A DNA stretch of 64,000 nt from assembly GCA_013076295.1 (NCBI GenBank), contig RQOL01000876.1:2542001-2606000 (forward strand). Direction: 5' to 3'. The notes below the pieces were generated by a model, which made no database searches, was not told the DNA's origin, and saw nothing but the letters and a program-made list of their open reading frames with translations. Position numbers and translations under genes: made by a program. Shown here one piece after another: positions 24,915 through 37,166 of the stretch (positions are counted from its first letter, which is position 1; each line of letters begins with the position of its first letter). The DNA is from Sanderia malayensis (lineage: Eukaryota > Cnidaria > Scyphozoa > Semaeostomeae > Pelagiidae).

Positions 24915-27900
24915 TCAAAGTAAAACAAAAGATCTGACCTCGTTGGATGTCCTTTCAGCGTTCTCATAGTCCTCTTTGTTGAAATAAATACTTGGCAAGT
25001 CAGCAGAGTCAGCATATGGTGCTGGTAGCCAGATATTTGCAATCCATTTTTCGCCTTTCTTTACCTTACATCCACCATGAAGGCTTTGTTCTTCCAATTC
25101 TCCGAGCCATCCTGTCTTTGCATCAATCAGATGGTTATACCAAAGCAAGGCACTACCTTTCTTTGGCTGGATCACCAGATTCGATTTATGACAATAGTCG
25201 TTCAAATTCATGTAGTCAATAGCACCTCTAACTCGCAACACCTACAAGACAGGAAAACAAAAATTTCTAATCAAAATAATAATAATGTAATAGCATAGCA
25301 ACAAATTGTCATGATAAAGTTGACCAAATTAAATAAACATCTATACAATATATGTAACTGTTATAACCAGAACTTATGTTTTAGCTTTGACACTCAGAAC
25401 TTTCCATTACCATAATACAAAATATTACTATTTGAAATTACGTTATATTTGAGAAAAGCTAATACATTCCTGCATAAAAAATCGCTGTAGCTTTGAGATT
25501 GCAGCAAAATGATTCAATCCTGCATACATATGCAGTACAGTAACAAACACCTTTGCATTAGCAACATCGCCTTTATAAGCACTACTGGGATAAAGTTTTG
25601 ATTTCAAAAAGACAAACAATTGAAAAAAGGTTTGAAAGCCTCCAAATCTAACCTAAGTTGCTTAACATATAATTTGGGACCAATTAAAGCTGTTCTGCAT
25701 AAATCATCCGCTCTAGAATCGAGAATAATAATTATCAGCGGGCTAAATGCCAGAGCAGCAAACCAAGACATAGCAAAATAAAACTAGCGTTACCTGATCG
25801 TCGTAAGTTTCGTTGTGTGCTGCGGGAAACGCAGTTTCACCACCTTCTTCAACGTCATTTAAATATATCATCAAGGTGATAAATCTAATAAAAGAGAAGA
25901 AGACTTCGTATAAAGCCAATTACTTCTAGATCCAATTGTCCAAAACTATAATCATTGTGTAAATGTCACAAAAACCCATTTATCTCTAGATACAATGGTC
26001 AAAAAAACTGCGAAGTTGCTTATTAGCTATAATCATGGTGTAAAAGTCACATAAACCCTTTATATCTAGATCCAATGGTCCACAAAACTTGGAAATTGTT
26101 TTATACGTTCATGGAGTATACATAAAGTAATTGACTTGCCACAGCCAGCCCTCGGAACCAACTTTTGAACCAATTGTCCCAGAGAGCTGAAAATTGTGTC
26201 AAAATGATCAGAAGGCCCTAATGAGTAGGTTTCGACTATTTGTTTGCCAAACTTTGGTCTATTTCAAAAAGTCATTTTGGGAATTTGATTGTTCATGGAG
26301 CATACATAAAGTAATTGACTTGTCACAGCCAGCCCTCGGGACCAACTTTTGAACCAATTGTCCCAGAGAGCTGAAACATAGCGTATGTGACTTATCATTC
26401 ATTTGCAAGGCCACTTTCTTACCTACATAGCTTACATTTTCCATACTCTTGAGAGTGGTCCAAGATTTTCTGATGGCAACACGGGACATCATTTCTTTCA
26501 TGCGTCTCACTATCATGGTGGCAATGGTAATGACCATCTGGTCCGTATTTTACCACCTGCCAAAGAGAACACATTACTGGTAAACATAAATTGCATTAAT
26601 GCAAATTGTTATGTATATAATGATAGCCCATATATAATGCAAAAGAAGCAAACCATAGCTTCTTTATAGAAGCCATGGTTTGCTTACAAATCTGTGTTCG
26701 TCTTACAAATTTATTGATAAGATATTCAAAAGATAGGAGGGAGTCGAATGACTGTACCTCTGCGTATACGTTTAACTGTTACACTACTTTTATAATTGCT
26801 TGGAAAAGAAATTATAAATAGAAAAATGAATTTAGACAAATGCTCGTTTTTACCTGCATATTCTCCCCATCGTAAACTAGTTTTCTCGGCAATTTTGTCA
26901 GCTTTACAACTCTGCATGAAAGATCAAAAATTCGTTCAAATAAGTTTGGCATTTATATTACATTTTCGAATAGAATACTTATGTCTATGTAATTATGTTT
27001 TAATGTTATTTTGCGACAACAAGTCTAACTACCTTTCCCTGATTCTATGAAGTGTTTCACCATACGCTTTTTCCATTGGTAGCCAGGTTTGCTCGCTGAA
27101 CCGTTGGCGAAAACGAGGATGCTCCCTCATAAGGAGGTTGACGTAGTCTTCAACCCCCTGAGTGTTCATTGTTTCAAACTCCTCCTCAGTTATTTTCTCT
27201 GGATAAAAAAGCAAACATTAATAAAGCATTTTCGTATAAAAAAGCTTGTGTAGTGCCTGTGTACATTTTGTTACTTCTTTAATCTCTAATATAAGTGAAG
27301 AAGTGGGCTCTTAAACATTAAATTTAACTTTGTTTCCTACCATCGTCAAACTCTGAAACTCCAACCGCACTGAACATTTCTAACACTTCATCTTTGCTCA
27401 AAACAAGATAGTGGTAATATTTGCTCCAATAGAAAATCTGCAATTCAAATAACCACCATATTAGGCCTAATATTTAAAGCACTTAATTTTCGACAGTGCA
27501 TTGAAAAATAAATGTTCATTTTCTTACGTCTTCGATGTCGATAATTCCATCTTTATTTTGATCCCAATTAGAAAATTCCCCAGCTGGTCCCAAAGATTTT
27601 CCTGGCTCTGGAAAATAATGTTTTATGTTTGGCTCCTTCCATGTTAATAAAGAACTAATAATTATAATAATATCTTAAATAAATATTATAATTTTCTATG
27701 GAATATGCTTTCATGAACTTGCTGGTTGATTCTGGACTTGAGAATTTGTTTATCAGAATGGAGAATAATATAATAATAATAATAATAATTTGCTTACTCA
27801 CTGTTTCTACAACCTCCAAGTTAATGATAGGTTGTTTGCTCAACAGTGGACATTTTGACTTGACAATTAGTTATAAAAGTTTTCTAGATTAGTTGTTAAT

Positions 27901-29775
27901 AAAAAAGATTTTAAATTGCTCTTAAATTCATTTCTGTCAGATATCTTACGTATTGCAACCGGAAGTCTATTCCACAGTGATGGACCTGAATACGAGAATG
28001 CTCTTTTGCCATATTTACTGTCACAGAGAGGAAGCTCGATGGCGTTTGTTCGTTCATTGTTTATAACGATTTTGTTACTTAGAGCTATTGAAAGATGAAA
28101 TTGGAATATTGAGAATATTGAAAGATGAAATTGGAAAATAATTATCTTACTTTGGGATGGCTTGAAAAAGTCTTGCGGTGTTAAGCCTCCTTTAGCTCTG
28201 CTTGAAAACATTCCTGAACTTTCTGCTCGCTCTAAGATCCTCTTAATTTCATTATCGTCAACAAAGTTTGGGACTTCTACAAATAATAAATTCGCGAAGT
28301 GAGCAAAATAAGGTTCAAAAACTTGATCATGCGAATTCAAACTTGACTGATAGTTGCAGCTCTCTTGGGGTTGTAAAAACGAAAAAGATGCAAGAAGATA
28401 ATCCTCTTTTATCTTCAACTTTCTTTATTAAAGAAAGAGGCATTATGCAAATCAAATCAAACAAATATTCAACTTTTGTTGTACGACTTTTAGAAAGAAG
28501 TGTTCCACTGAGTTGTTACGCTAGGTTAGTTTGACTGTTGTAAACAATTGCTCCTCATGCTAAGCTAACATTTAAAAAACCAACTCACCAAACAATAGAG
28601 GATGCTTTGCTCTTGTTATCAATCGATATTTTTTCCCTTCTAATTCAACTTCTTCTTCATGTCCAATCTAAATAAAATCCATCAAAAATTGACATTATTG
28701 TTTGAAGTGATTACTTTTCAACCAAAAGTAATCACTAGAAAGTTTTGGAGATATGCAGCTTTAGCGGCATTTAATCAGCGCCAAAACTGCATAATTTATC
28801 TGAATTTATCTGAATCTAATTCCTTTCATAATTTATCTGAATGTATTAACAACAGTAATGAGAAAAGTTTATATAATAGTACTAAGAATAAATAATATAA
28901 TAGTGATAATAATAATAGTGTAAGTCAAAAGAGTAGCATCCATTACAGTATCGAGAGAAGAAATCTAAACCGTGTTACGTTGTTAGCGAAGTAAACTCAA
29001 CTTAAAATGATCTGAAAATACATATTTATAGTTTATAACCAAATGTATATTAATAGTATATAATCAACGTTTGGTTAGCCTTAAATAAACTTAACATAGT
29101 ATGGAAATCTAACTATTCTGATAACTTAAAACGTAGTTTCTTTTGTGCTACTGTAGAAAAAATAATGTTGCATGGATTCTCAGCATAGACTGGAATTAAG
29201 ATACTTCAAGACTGGGTGGTAAGTGGCAGGTACGTTCAGTTGACTCTGAACATTTCTTAGAGATGAAATTGCATTTATATGGCTCAGTTTCCCAAAGTTC
29301 CAAAACCCTACGAGAACGCTGATGGTTCTTTGTTGACCACGGCTGAAGTTTTGCATAAAACAGTTTTGTCAAAACTCAAATTGCTTGCCACAAGATCTGC
29401 CGAAATTGATGCGAAAACATGTGGCGTCGCTAGCCGCAAGTCTAAGCTTGCTCGAGAATTAATAAAAATGAAAATAATAGTGTCAGCTACACAAGATATG
29501 TTCAATTATGTGAAAAAACTTACTTCTTTGGGTTCAAGCCTAACAAGTTTTTCATTTGATGACCTTTTTACAACTCTATCGCCAACTGCTTCATTAAACC
29601 AAAAAGGTTGATCATCATCATCATCATCATCATATTCATCAAAGCTCTCACAAGCTCCATCAGATCCGTGTTTGTGACAAAATTCACCATGGTTATCATC
29701 GCCACTGCAACTTTTGAAAACAAATAATGCAATTACGAGTAAAATAATATTCTTCATTTTCAAGAGACTGACCAT
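24915..29775 (-). CDS. P4HTM: Transmembrane prolyl 4-hydroxylase, copy A
   Basis: Ten exons: 29524-29775, 28589-28667, 28151-28276, 27528-27607, 27341-27437, 27033-27198, 26854-26911, 26423-26556, 25794-25884, 24915-25241; 469 residues. The ATG at 29775 is followed by a hydrophobic anchor (NIILLVIALFVF), then an Asp run. An EF-hand loop DQNKDGIIDIED lies at about 167-178. The 2-oxoglutarate dioxygenase core has HYHCHHDS (iron ligands H299 and D301), EEGGETAFP, SLHGGC (H416) and the co-substrate lysine in KGEKW (K426), so catalysis looks intact. Animal P4HTM is an ER-membrane hydroxylase linked to HIF and calcium signalling. The last exon may have an alternative donor at GAG|GTCAGA near 24940. 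Its neighbour at 31-36 kb is a paralogue with two different intron positions. Confidence 0.92.
25920..26390. repeat. Degenerate direct repeats in P4HTM copy A intron
   Basis: In the 25885-26422 intron an approximately 83-bp block (26108-26190) recurs at 26293-26375 (catggag[tc]atacataaagtaattgacttg...). Before it, three loose copies of a block starting TCTAGATCCAATGGTC lie at about 25927, 25984 and 26066. Confidence 0.75.
27870..28085 (-). mobile_element. LINE reverse-transcriptase 3' remnant
   Basis: A minus-strand frame reads RTNAIELPLCDSKYGKRAFS and then SGPSLWNRLPVAIRKISD before a stop. The FSYSGPSLWNRLP pattern is the well-known C-terminal end of LINE (RTE/jockey/CR1-type) ORF2 proteins. 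Only the tail is present, in the 27608-28150 intron of P4HTM copy A, so this is a 5'-truncated dead insertion. An AATAAT microsatellite adjoins it. Confidence 0.7.
29279..29478 (+). other. Plus-strand coding-like segment inside P4HTM copy A intron 1
   Basis: ATG at 29279 opens a frame starting MAQFPKVPKPYENADG with balanced amino-acid use and a Lys/Leu-rich helix (KTVLSKLKLLATRSAEID). It continues to 29611 but there overlaps, antisense, P4HTM exon 1 (29524-29775), so only the first part seems meaningful. Not recognised; it could be a retroelement gag or gene fragment. No splice partners found. Confidence 0.25.
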
Positions 29776-31184
29776 TTTATGCCTTGCTTGATAATGTTTT
29801 TCACGCACCAAGTTGTACTTCACTTGAAAATTTTTTCACGTGGCGGTAAAGTCGCACATAGCTGGTATTTTGATAATATTTATTCACAAGGCACTGTGAC
29901 CACCAAAAATGTCAGGTATCGCAAGCATCGTCCCCGTCAACCTTTCCTCGCAACCAGCGAAAGTCAACGAATGCGGTTAGGTCTGCAAGGAGGGTTACTC
30001 AACTGCTTGATCTTGTTGAGAATTTCACGCGAATTACCCCCTGGAAAAGTTTCAGTTCAGATTGGTTATACGTGAACAAAATCGAGCTTTCAAGGGTGAT
30101 TGAGCAAGCGAAACTTTCAGACGTATGTTTCCCAAAAATAATTATCAGAAAATTGTTTATTTTCGGGGTAAATGAACCTTCAAGCGATGAAAAGATCGCA
30201 TTGGACTTTCTGTTGGTATTTCATTTATTCAGTGCCTGCTGGCTGGGCTTAAACGCATATGGGTTAAAAAGTGGAGTTCAAAAGAAAGCACTAATGAAGT
30301 TACTCATAACTTCACTGCTTTGCTTTACAAGCAAAAATAGATGCACTATAATGTATCTATAATTATACAGTGTAATTAATGTTTAGTATAACTTACGGAG
30401 TTTAATCCAATAATTGAAATTTATACAGTGCTTTATACGTAATAGTATTTCTAGTGCTGGATAAAGAATTGGGAGAAATTAATGAAGGACAAATTTAAAT
30501 CTTTTGTTTTTGATACCAAATTGTTAAGCACGCACAACCTATAGTCAGTGGTGATTTCTAAAAAAATTAGCAAGGGGGGCTCCCCCAAAACAAAACCACA
30601 AGAGTGGGTGTGGTTTCTTGTGACCACGCCCATACATTCATTGGCACAAATATGAAAACCAGTGCTCACACAAATTAAACCAGACCAAACAATGGTTTAT
30701 AAGCTTTTAAAGAAAAAGAAACGATTGAATAAAACACCGGGGATACGCGAATTAACATCTGGCATGCAACTGACAGCAGAATCTTTACAACTGAGACCTT
30801 TAAACTTTAACTTCTGGATAACGGGAAATTTTCCAAAGCACAAAAATCAAAACTGTTTGGGGGGCTGAGCCCCCCCAGATTCAGCATGCATTTTAACAAG
30901 GGGTGCTCCGCCCCCCTGCGCCCCTCCTAGAAATCACCACAAGGAAATTTAGGCCTGCGTCGAGTTTCCTGGTCAAAAATATGCGCATGGCGTTTCTAGT
31001 CATCCTTATATTATACTATACTTCATTGTTCATAGACATAAAATTCATCGCTAAAATAAGTATATAAATTAAAATACTTTAATAACCTAAGTTTATAGCC
31101 ACTGAAAGATAAAATTTTGAGTAAAGTTAAAGTGCATTTCAAATTTCAACTGATGGTTTAAAAAATAGTTGACAAGAAGAGAAT
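29776..31184. other. Spacer between the two P4HTM genes
   Basis: About 1.4 kb between the start of copy A and the stop of copy B. It holds a TIR element (30548-30942) and otherwise AT-rich sequence; no gene recognised. Confidence 0.45.
30548..30942. mobile_element. Short non-autonomous TIR element
   Basis: GTGGTGATTTCTA at 30548 is mirrored by TAGAAATCACCAC ending near 30942, each next to GC-rich blocks (gggggctccccc; ggtgctccgcccccc). This is a MITE-like layout about 395 bp long. The CAGTGGTG-like end hints at hAT, but no target duplication was identified. Confidence 0.6.
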
Positions 31185-34100
31185 TTACGAATAGGCCTTC
31201 TCCGCTTCTAAGTAATCATCTTCATCAAAATACATACTTGGTTTATGGACTTCGTGCGCATACGGTGCTGTGATCCACAAATTTGCAATCCACTTTTCTC
31301 CTTTGGTCACATCACAGCCCCCGTGAAGGGCTCTGTCTTCCAATTCACCAAGCCAACCACTGTTCTCATCAATAAGGTGGTTATACCACATGACTGCTTT
31401 ACCGCGACGGGGGCTCACTACCAAATTTGCGTCTTTGCAATGATCACTGAGATTATAGAAATCTTTCACGTCCGTCACTTGTTCACTCCGACGTCTCAAG
31501 GCCTATTAGCAAAATACTTTATCATGAGAATACGCTCTGAAGTCGTAGATAAATCTATTTGAGCTATATTTCTAGCAGCCACAATACCATACAGTGGCGT
31601 TTAGCAGCCACAGCACCGTACGGAGTGGCATTTAGCAGCCATAATACTGTACGGAGTGGCGTTTAGCAGCTACAACACCCTACGTAGTGGCGTTTAGCAG
31701 CTACAACACCCTACGTAGTGGCGTTTAGCAGCTACAACACCCTACGTAGTGGCGTTTAGCAGCTACAACACCCTACGTAGTGGCGTTTAGCAGCCATAAT
31801 ACCGTACGGAGTGGCGTTTAGCAGCTACAACACCCTACGGAGTGGCATTTAGCAGCCATAATACTATACGGAGTGGCGTTTAGCAGCCATAATACCGTAC
31901 GGAGTGGCGTTTAGCAGCCATAATACCGTACGGAGTGGCATTTAGCAGCCATAATACTGTACGTAGTGGCGTTTAGCAGCTACAACACCCTACGGAGTGG
32001 CGTTTAGCAGCCATAATACCGTACGGAGTGGCGTTTCTTCATTGTTGGAATCCTTCAATAAATACGTGCATACATCTAACAATAACTTATCCAGGCAAAG
32101 CATTATGGCAAATAAATTTATTAAATGCAAAGCAAAAGAGTGATGGTTGGCAACTCTGTTTAAATTACTTGATAACAAGTCAAGCCCGAAACATCGTTTT
32201 AAATCTCTACTCACGCAGTTTCACATTGAATGAATTATTTGACATATTTAGAAATAAATTTCACAACCTTAAAGCCCTCTAATGTCAGTTGACCATATTG
32301 CAGATGTTTGGGAATTCCGACTTGAAAAGATAGGGGGGAGAAGAAGCGGGCAGTATACTTGACGATGAATAAAGATGCCGAAAAATACGAATAAGAATGA
32401 AAAGATTCACAAACCTCAGTGCTGAATGTTGCATTATCAGCCACAGGGAAAGCAGTCTCTCCTCCTTCTTCTGTGTCACCCAAATAGAACAAAATCGTCA
32501 TGAATCTGATGATGGAAACAACAAATAAGTACAGTTGTAGTGTAGCTATACGTCACTCTTAACATCGATGCGATAAAAAGTGAGATATAAATGGAATTGC
32601 AAGATAGAGTGATTGATATATGAAGGCAGAGTTAGCTCAAGAAGGGCCCGAAGAAGCATGTAGATGACATGCTTGGAAGAAAATATTGAATATATACAAT
32701 AAAAAGCAAGACAATTAAATTGCCTTCTTTCTCCCGAAAGAGAATACAGATGATATGTTGAGGTTGAGAGGAAAAGAAGACTTATGTAACCCCCCTGGGA
32801 GCATGTAGCTTCCCACAGGGAGCATGTAGCCCCCCTGGGAGGGGAGCATGTAACTGAATATCGCATTTTAATGAAGAAAAATAATCTCTTCAGAGTGTGA
32901 AATAATCAACAATAGTAGCTCATTGCACGCATGCATAGTAAGCAGAACAACACACCAATTAACTGACCTACAAAGTCTGCAAGTTCCATAAGCAGCGACG
33001 AAGGACATATTAGTAAGATGACAGCATGGTTTGTCCATTCTTGTGTGTGTCTCGCTGTCTTGATGTGCATGGTAATGACCATTAACACCGTATCGAACCA
33101 CCTGCATGTGTTCACTTCCGTAAATAACTTTTCGTGGAAGTTTTGTCAGTTTCATGGCTCTGCAAAAAGCAAAACACATTATTACTATTAGTAGGAGTCT
33201 ATAATTTGCAGTTTAAAGTTAAAAAATTATTATTTTGAGGATGATAAACTCCATAGTCGCATTTCAATAACATATATATCTTATTCTTTGTTTAACAAAA
33301 ATCCTTTAAAACGATGCTCAGTATTGGCGTTAAAGTTAAAGCTCAAAGAAACTATGAGGGTATGGCCACTATCATACACTAGAAGACATATTGAACTGAC
33401 CTCTCTCTGATCTTGTGGGCTGTAACGCTCTCTGATTTGCTGAAGGATATGTATGTCTGATCACTGAACCTCTGTCTGAAGCGTGGATGCTCTCTGACAA
33501 GAACATTTAGGTAATCATCTACGCCCTGTGTGTTGAGGTTCTTGAACTCTTCCCTTGTTATGATGCCTAAAAATAGAATGCAGGGTGAGGGGTTCGAGAC
33601 TCGTAAGTAAAGAAGATAAGGAAGAATATGAAAACGATGAGGAACACAAAGAAGATGAAGAAGTTGAAGAAGATGAAGATGAAGATGAAGAAGATGAAGA
33701 AGTTGAAGAAGATGAAGATGAAGATGAAGAAGATGAAGAAGTTGAAGAAGAGGAAGAAGTTGAAGAAGATGAAGAAGTTCAAGAAAATAGAAAATAGAAA
33801 ATAAAAATGCTGAAGAAGATGACAGTAAAAGTAAAAAGGTAACGACAAAGAAGATGGAAAAGGAAGAGCAAAGTTTTGTTGCTCTTCCTTAAAGAAAATG
33901 GATAGACTTTGTAACTGGATCAAATCTATTTACCATCATCAAAAGCAGTTTCATTGATAGCAGCAAACCTGAAGAAACATAAACAGAAATATAAACAATC
34001 AATTTCAGCATATTATAATCGGTATTGTAAGAGAACATAAAGGATTCAGTGTGACGAGTGAATAGCCTACATGTCCTTTATGTCTGTTTCATTCAACTTA

Positions 34101-35753
34101 AGGAAGCTGTGATATCTAGTCCAGTTGAGAATCTAAAAAGAAAGCATTCTTCAGTAAGTTTTGGCACGAATATCTGGCACAAGAACCAACACTTGTAGAT
34201 CTAGAATATATGACAGGATAACAAAGTTGTCAGATAAAATATCAAATAATGAGCGGTTAATTATGGTTCTTTACTTACATCTTCCAAATTAATAATGCCA
34301 TTCAGATCGAAATCCCAGAACTTGAATTTCCCAGAAGCTCCGGCTGATCTGCCTGGGGCTGCAAAAAATTTAAATACAGAAGTCAATAACAATACAACAA
34401 TTGCCTTGCTACTGAATGACAAATTGACTCAATCGACAAAGCACAACACTTGAGTAAGGCACCATTTACTACAGTATTACCCCGACACTTAAAAATTGTT
34501 TTTTTGAGATCAGGGTATTGTTTAAAAACAATAGACTATTGTTATATCTATTGTTTTTAAGCACTAGAGTAAGGTAGCATTTACTAGTGCTTATCAAGGG
34601 AAGTCAAGAACTCCGAAAGGGTAAATTTATGGTAGTTGCAAATTTAGTCCTCGATAACTCGAGTCTTCAAGGAACCGATGAAGTTCCAGTTGACGAATGT
34701 TTGAGTTATCAAGGGTTAGAAAGTACTATAGCAAAACTTTCAAAGAGGGATACAAAATGGTTCGAGTTATCGGGGGATCGAGTTATCGGAGGCTCGAGCT
34801 ATCGGGGGATCGAGTTATCGGGGGATCGAGTTATCGGGAATATAGTGTATTATGAAAAATGTAGAGTTACCTCGAATGGGTTTGTAGTCATCGGGTTCAG
34901 TGAGGCCTCCTTTAGCCCAACTGGTGAACATACCAGAATACACTGCCTCATCTCTAATGATCGAAACTTCATCCTCGGTAAGGAAGTCTGGAACTTCTAT
35001 TAAATAAAAGCCAGCGGCGTTTAAAATCGAGCTAGATAAATGCAATCAGCAGAGGTAAGGGAGACGATGAAAGTAACGCCAAGTCCCAATAACGAATCGT
35101 GGAAAGCCATAATATACTTCGTTGTATCAGGGTTACCGTAATTTAATTAAGCCAAGGATAAATCATATTAGAATAAAAGTTAAGCTCATTATTGTTGAAG
35201 AATAATGAGTTAGCTATATCAAGGGTTCTATCGTGAATATGAAAGAAAAACAATTTTACCGAAAAGTAAAGGACGCATGGCTCTTGTGATTAACTTATAT
35301 TTCTTTCCATCAATTTCAGAATATTGTTCATGACCAACCTTGGGAGAAAAGAAAATAAATATCTAGGAATAACCCAGAGAGAAACAGTTCTTACAACAAA
35401 TCGAAAAGAATAACAGGGGTCTAACTTAATTTGCAATTAACTGTTAAGTACAGAAAATTTATTAATCGAAGTTTTGATTAATCTGAGCAGAAAATTAAAA
35501 CACATACCTTAACTCCATCAAGTCTAACAAGTCTATAACTGTCTTCTTTGTTATTACTTGGTTCTTCATTCCAGCAAGGCTCATCATCTTCATCATCATC
35601 ATCATCAAATGAAGATGATCTCTTTTTACAAGCCCCCGTCACTTCATCTCTGTCGCAAAAGTCATCTTCACCATGCCCTGTTACTTTCAATAAATTTATC
35701 GAAATCACGAAACATAACAACAGGATTTTCATCGCTGACATTTTCAAGAGCAT
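31185..35753 (-). CDS. P4HTM: Transmembrane prolyl 4-hydroxylase, copy B
   Basis: Ten exons: 35508-35753, 35260-35338, 34871-34996, 34279-34358, 34071-34132, 33934-33968, 33401-33566, 32968-33159, 32415-32505, 31185-31502; 464 residues. A hydrophobic N-terminus (MKILLLCFVISINLLKV) is followed by an Asp/Glu run. EF-hand-type loop DFDLNGIINLED lies in exon 4, RVxxLT-type linker (AMKLTKLPRKV) before the core, then HYHAHQDS (H297, D299), EEGGETAFP, ALHGGC (H419) and KGEKW (K429): all iron and 2-oxoglutarate residues are present. Most exons have exactly the same length and phase as copy A, but B has an intron inside A's 97-nt exon (62+35) and lacks A's 58/134 split (one 192-nt exon). This is a tandem duplication, old enough for the proteins to have diverged widely. 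Confidence 0.92.
31590..32036. repeat. 31-bp minisatellite, about 14 units
   Basis: Tandem units of the type AGTGGCGTTTAGCAGC followed by yAyAAyACCsTACGK. It fills about half of the last intron (31503-32414) of P4HTM copy B. Two unit variants (..CCATAATACCGTACGG and ..CTACAACACCCTACGT) alternate in blocks. Confidence 0.95.
33600..33790. repeat. GAAGAT-rich satellite in P4HTM copy B intron
   Basis: Imperfect GAAGAT/GAAGTT repeats with a higher-order period of about 40 bp, inside the 33567-33933 intron. The open frames on it (Asp/Glu-rich or Phe/Ile-rich) are artefacts. Confidence 0.9.
34640..34852. mobile_element. Pogo-like MITE with internal CGAGTTATCGGGGG repeats
   Basis: In intron 3 of P4HTM copy B (34359-34870). 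It has CCTCGATAACTCGAG at the left and five tandem GATCGAGTTATCGG-type units at the right, ending near AATATAGTGTA. It belongs to the same loose family as the elements at 21.2, 37.9, 40.8 and 61.5 kb. Confidence 0.5.
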
Positions 35754-37166
35754 ATCGCGAACGGCCTACACGTGCGTGTTAAATGGTGCTGTATTGCAGT
35801 GGAGTTTGACCGAATGTTAAACGGTCATTGTCAGAATCTGGTTAAATCGCGTGGCGGGTGGTCAAATTCTATGCGATTTCATCTGGTCACAAGGATAATA
35901 AAAGCATCGGTTGGTACCAGTTTTAAACATGACTTCAGACTTACGAACACGTATCCTCCTTTTAAAACACAATCTTTCGCACATCGGTTGAGCTCGATAC
36001 ATCTACATGGCTTGGTTTTGTGACGACACAAGTCGATTGTATCGCGGTCAGGAGTTCGAGTTCGAGAAGCAAGATATTATGTCAGTTGTTCGAGTTGAAA
36101 ACCACACCTGTTATACCAGGGTACTAGCACGTGCAGGGTTGAATTCCTCAGAATACGTGCATGTTGTCACGAACATTGCGTGATCATCGGGTTGAAAATA
36201 AACCACCCGAAGATTCAAAACGCAATCGAATTCTGGCGCATGTTAACATCGAGTGCCTTAACAAGTAGATCTATCCCTTTTGCTCGTTAAAATATCTTGA
36301 AGACAAATCGCTGAGAGCAGAATCAATACAGTCCTTCTATTGACTGGTCAAATGAAGGGTTGATGGGCAGCAGGGGTGAGTCGGCAAACAATTTCAAATA
36401 TCCAACAAATCTAGGGTATCATACCTTGCTCGCAAGACTATGATAATAGCTCAGAATATCTTGTGGTAAATCGAAATTTGATTCAAATTGATTCTCATGA
36501 CACAGCGAAGTGAGTAGTACCTGGGAAATAAAGAATTACGCATAAGAAAAATAGCAACCATGTACAGAGAAGATCATTTTTTAACTCTTTGGTTGGCATG
36601 ATGAAAATTGTACCTTTTCAAGGGATAGACATCTAAGTGTCAATCCTTAAGATAATATATTTTTAAATCTCGTAATAATAATAATAACAATAATAATAAT
36701 AAAGAAAACACTCTTACGTTAAGTTATTAGCTTCATAATCACATCACCTTTAAACGTTCTACACTGTGCTGCAGACATTCGAATAGAAATAAATGATGAA
36801 TTCATTAGTAAATCTCAAATTAAAACAATAATAAAATCAAAGCTCATTACAGGGAAACAATGATGATTGTTTATTGAGCACCATTGATGTTCTACTACAA
36901 TAAAACAATAGATAAAACAATGGAAATCAAAAGATTGAAGCAAGAGGCCCAAGAGATGATATCAAATAGGTAATAAGGTCAAAATAATCGAATCAATAAT
37001 AATAATAATAATTAAAAAAAAGGACAAAAGAGTGGGAGGTAAAAGTAATATAAGAGTTGTCAAGTTCGAATGAAGGATCATGTTTTGAACGTCTTTGTAC
37101 TTTCATTCAGATGTTGGGATGAAATAAAGAATAATATATACAAAACTGTTTTACGCCTCGTCTTGA
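35754..37166. other. Intergenic between P4HTM copy B and acinus
   Basis: About 1.4 kb. It contains an exon-like minus-strand segment at 36425-36520 (separate entry) and AATAAT-rich low-complexity stretches around 36675-36705 and 36985-37010. Confidence 0.4.
36425..36520 (-). other. Orphan exon-like segment
   Basis: Exactly 32 codons bounded by TTTCCCAG and GTATGA on the minus strand, in phase 0, reading for instance LPQDILSYYHSLASK. It looks like an internal coding exon, but I could not find matching neighbours between acinus and P4HTM copy B. It may be an alternative terminal exon, a gene remnant or chance. Confidence 0.25.

Noticed and set aside
33567..33923. Phe/Ile-rich minus-strand frame and Asp/Glu-rich plus-strand frame
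   Set aside because: Both arise from the GAAGAT satellite in an intron.
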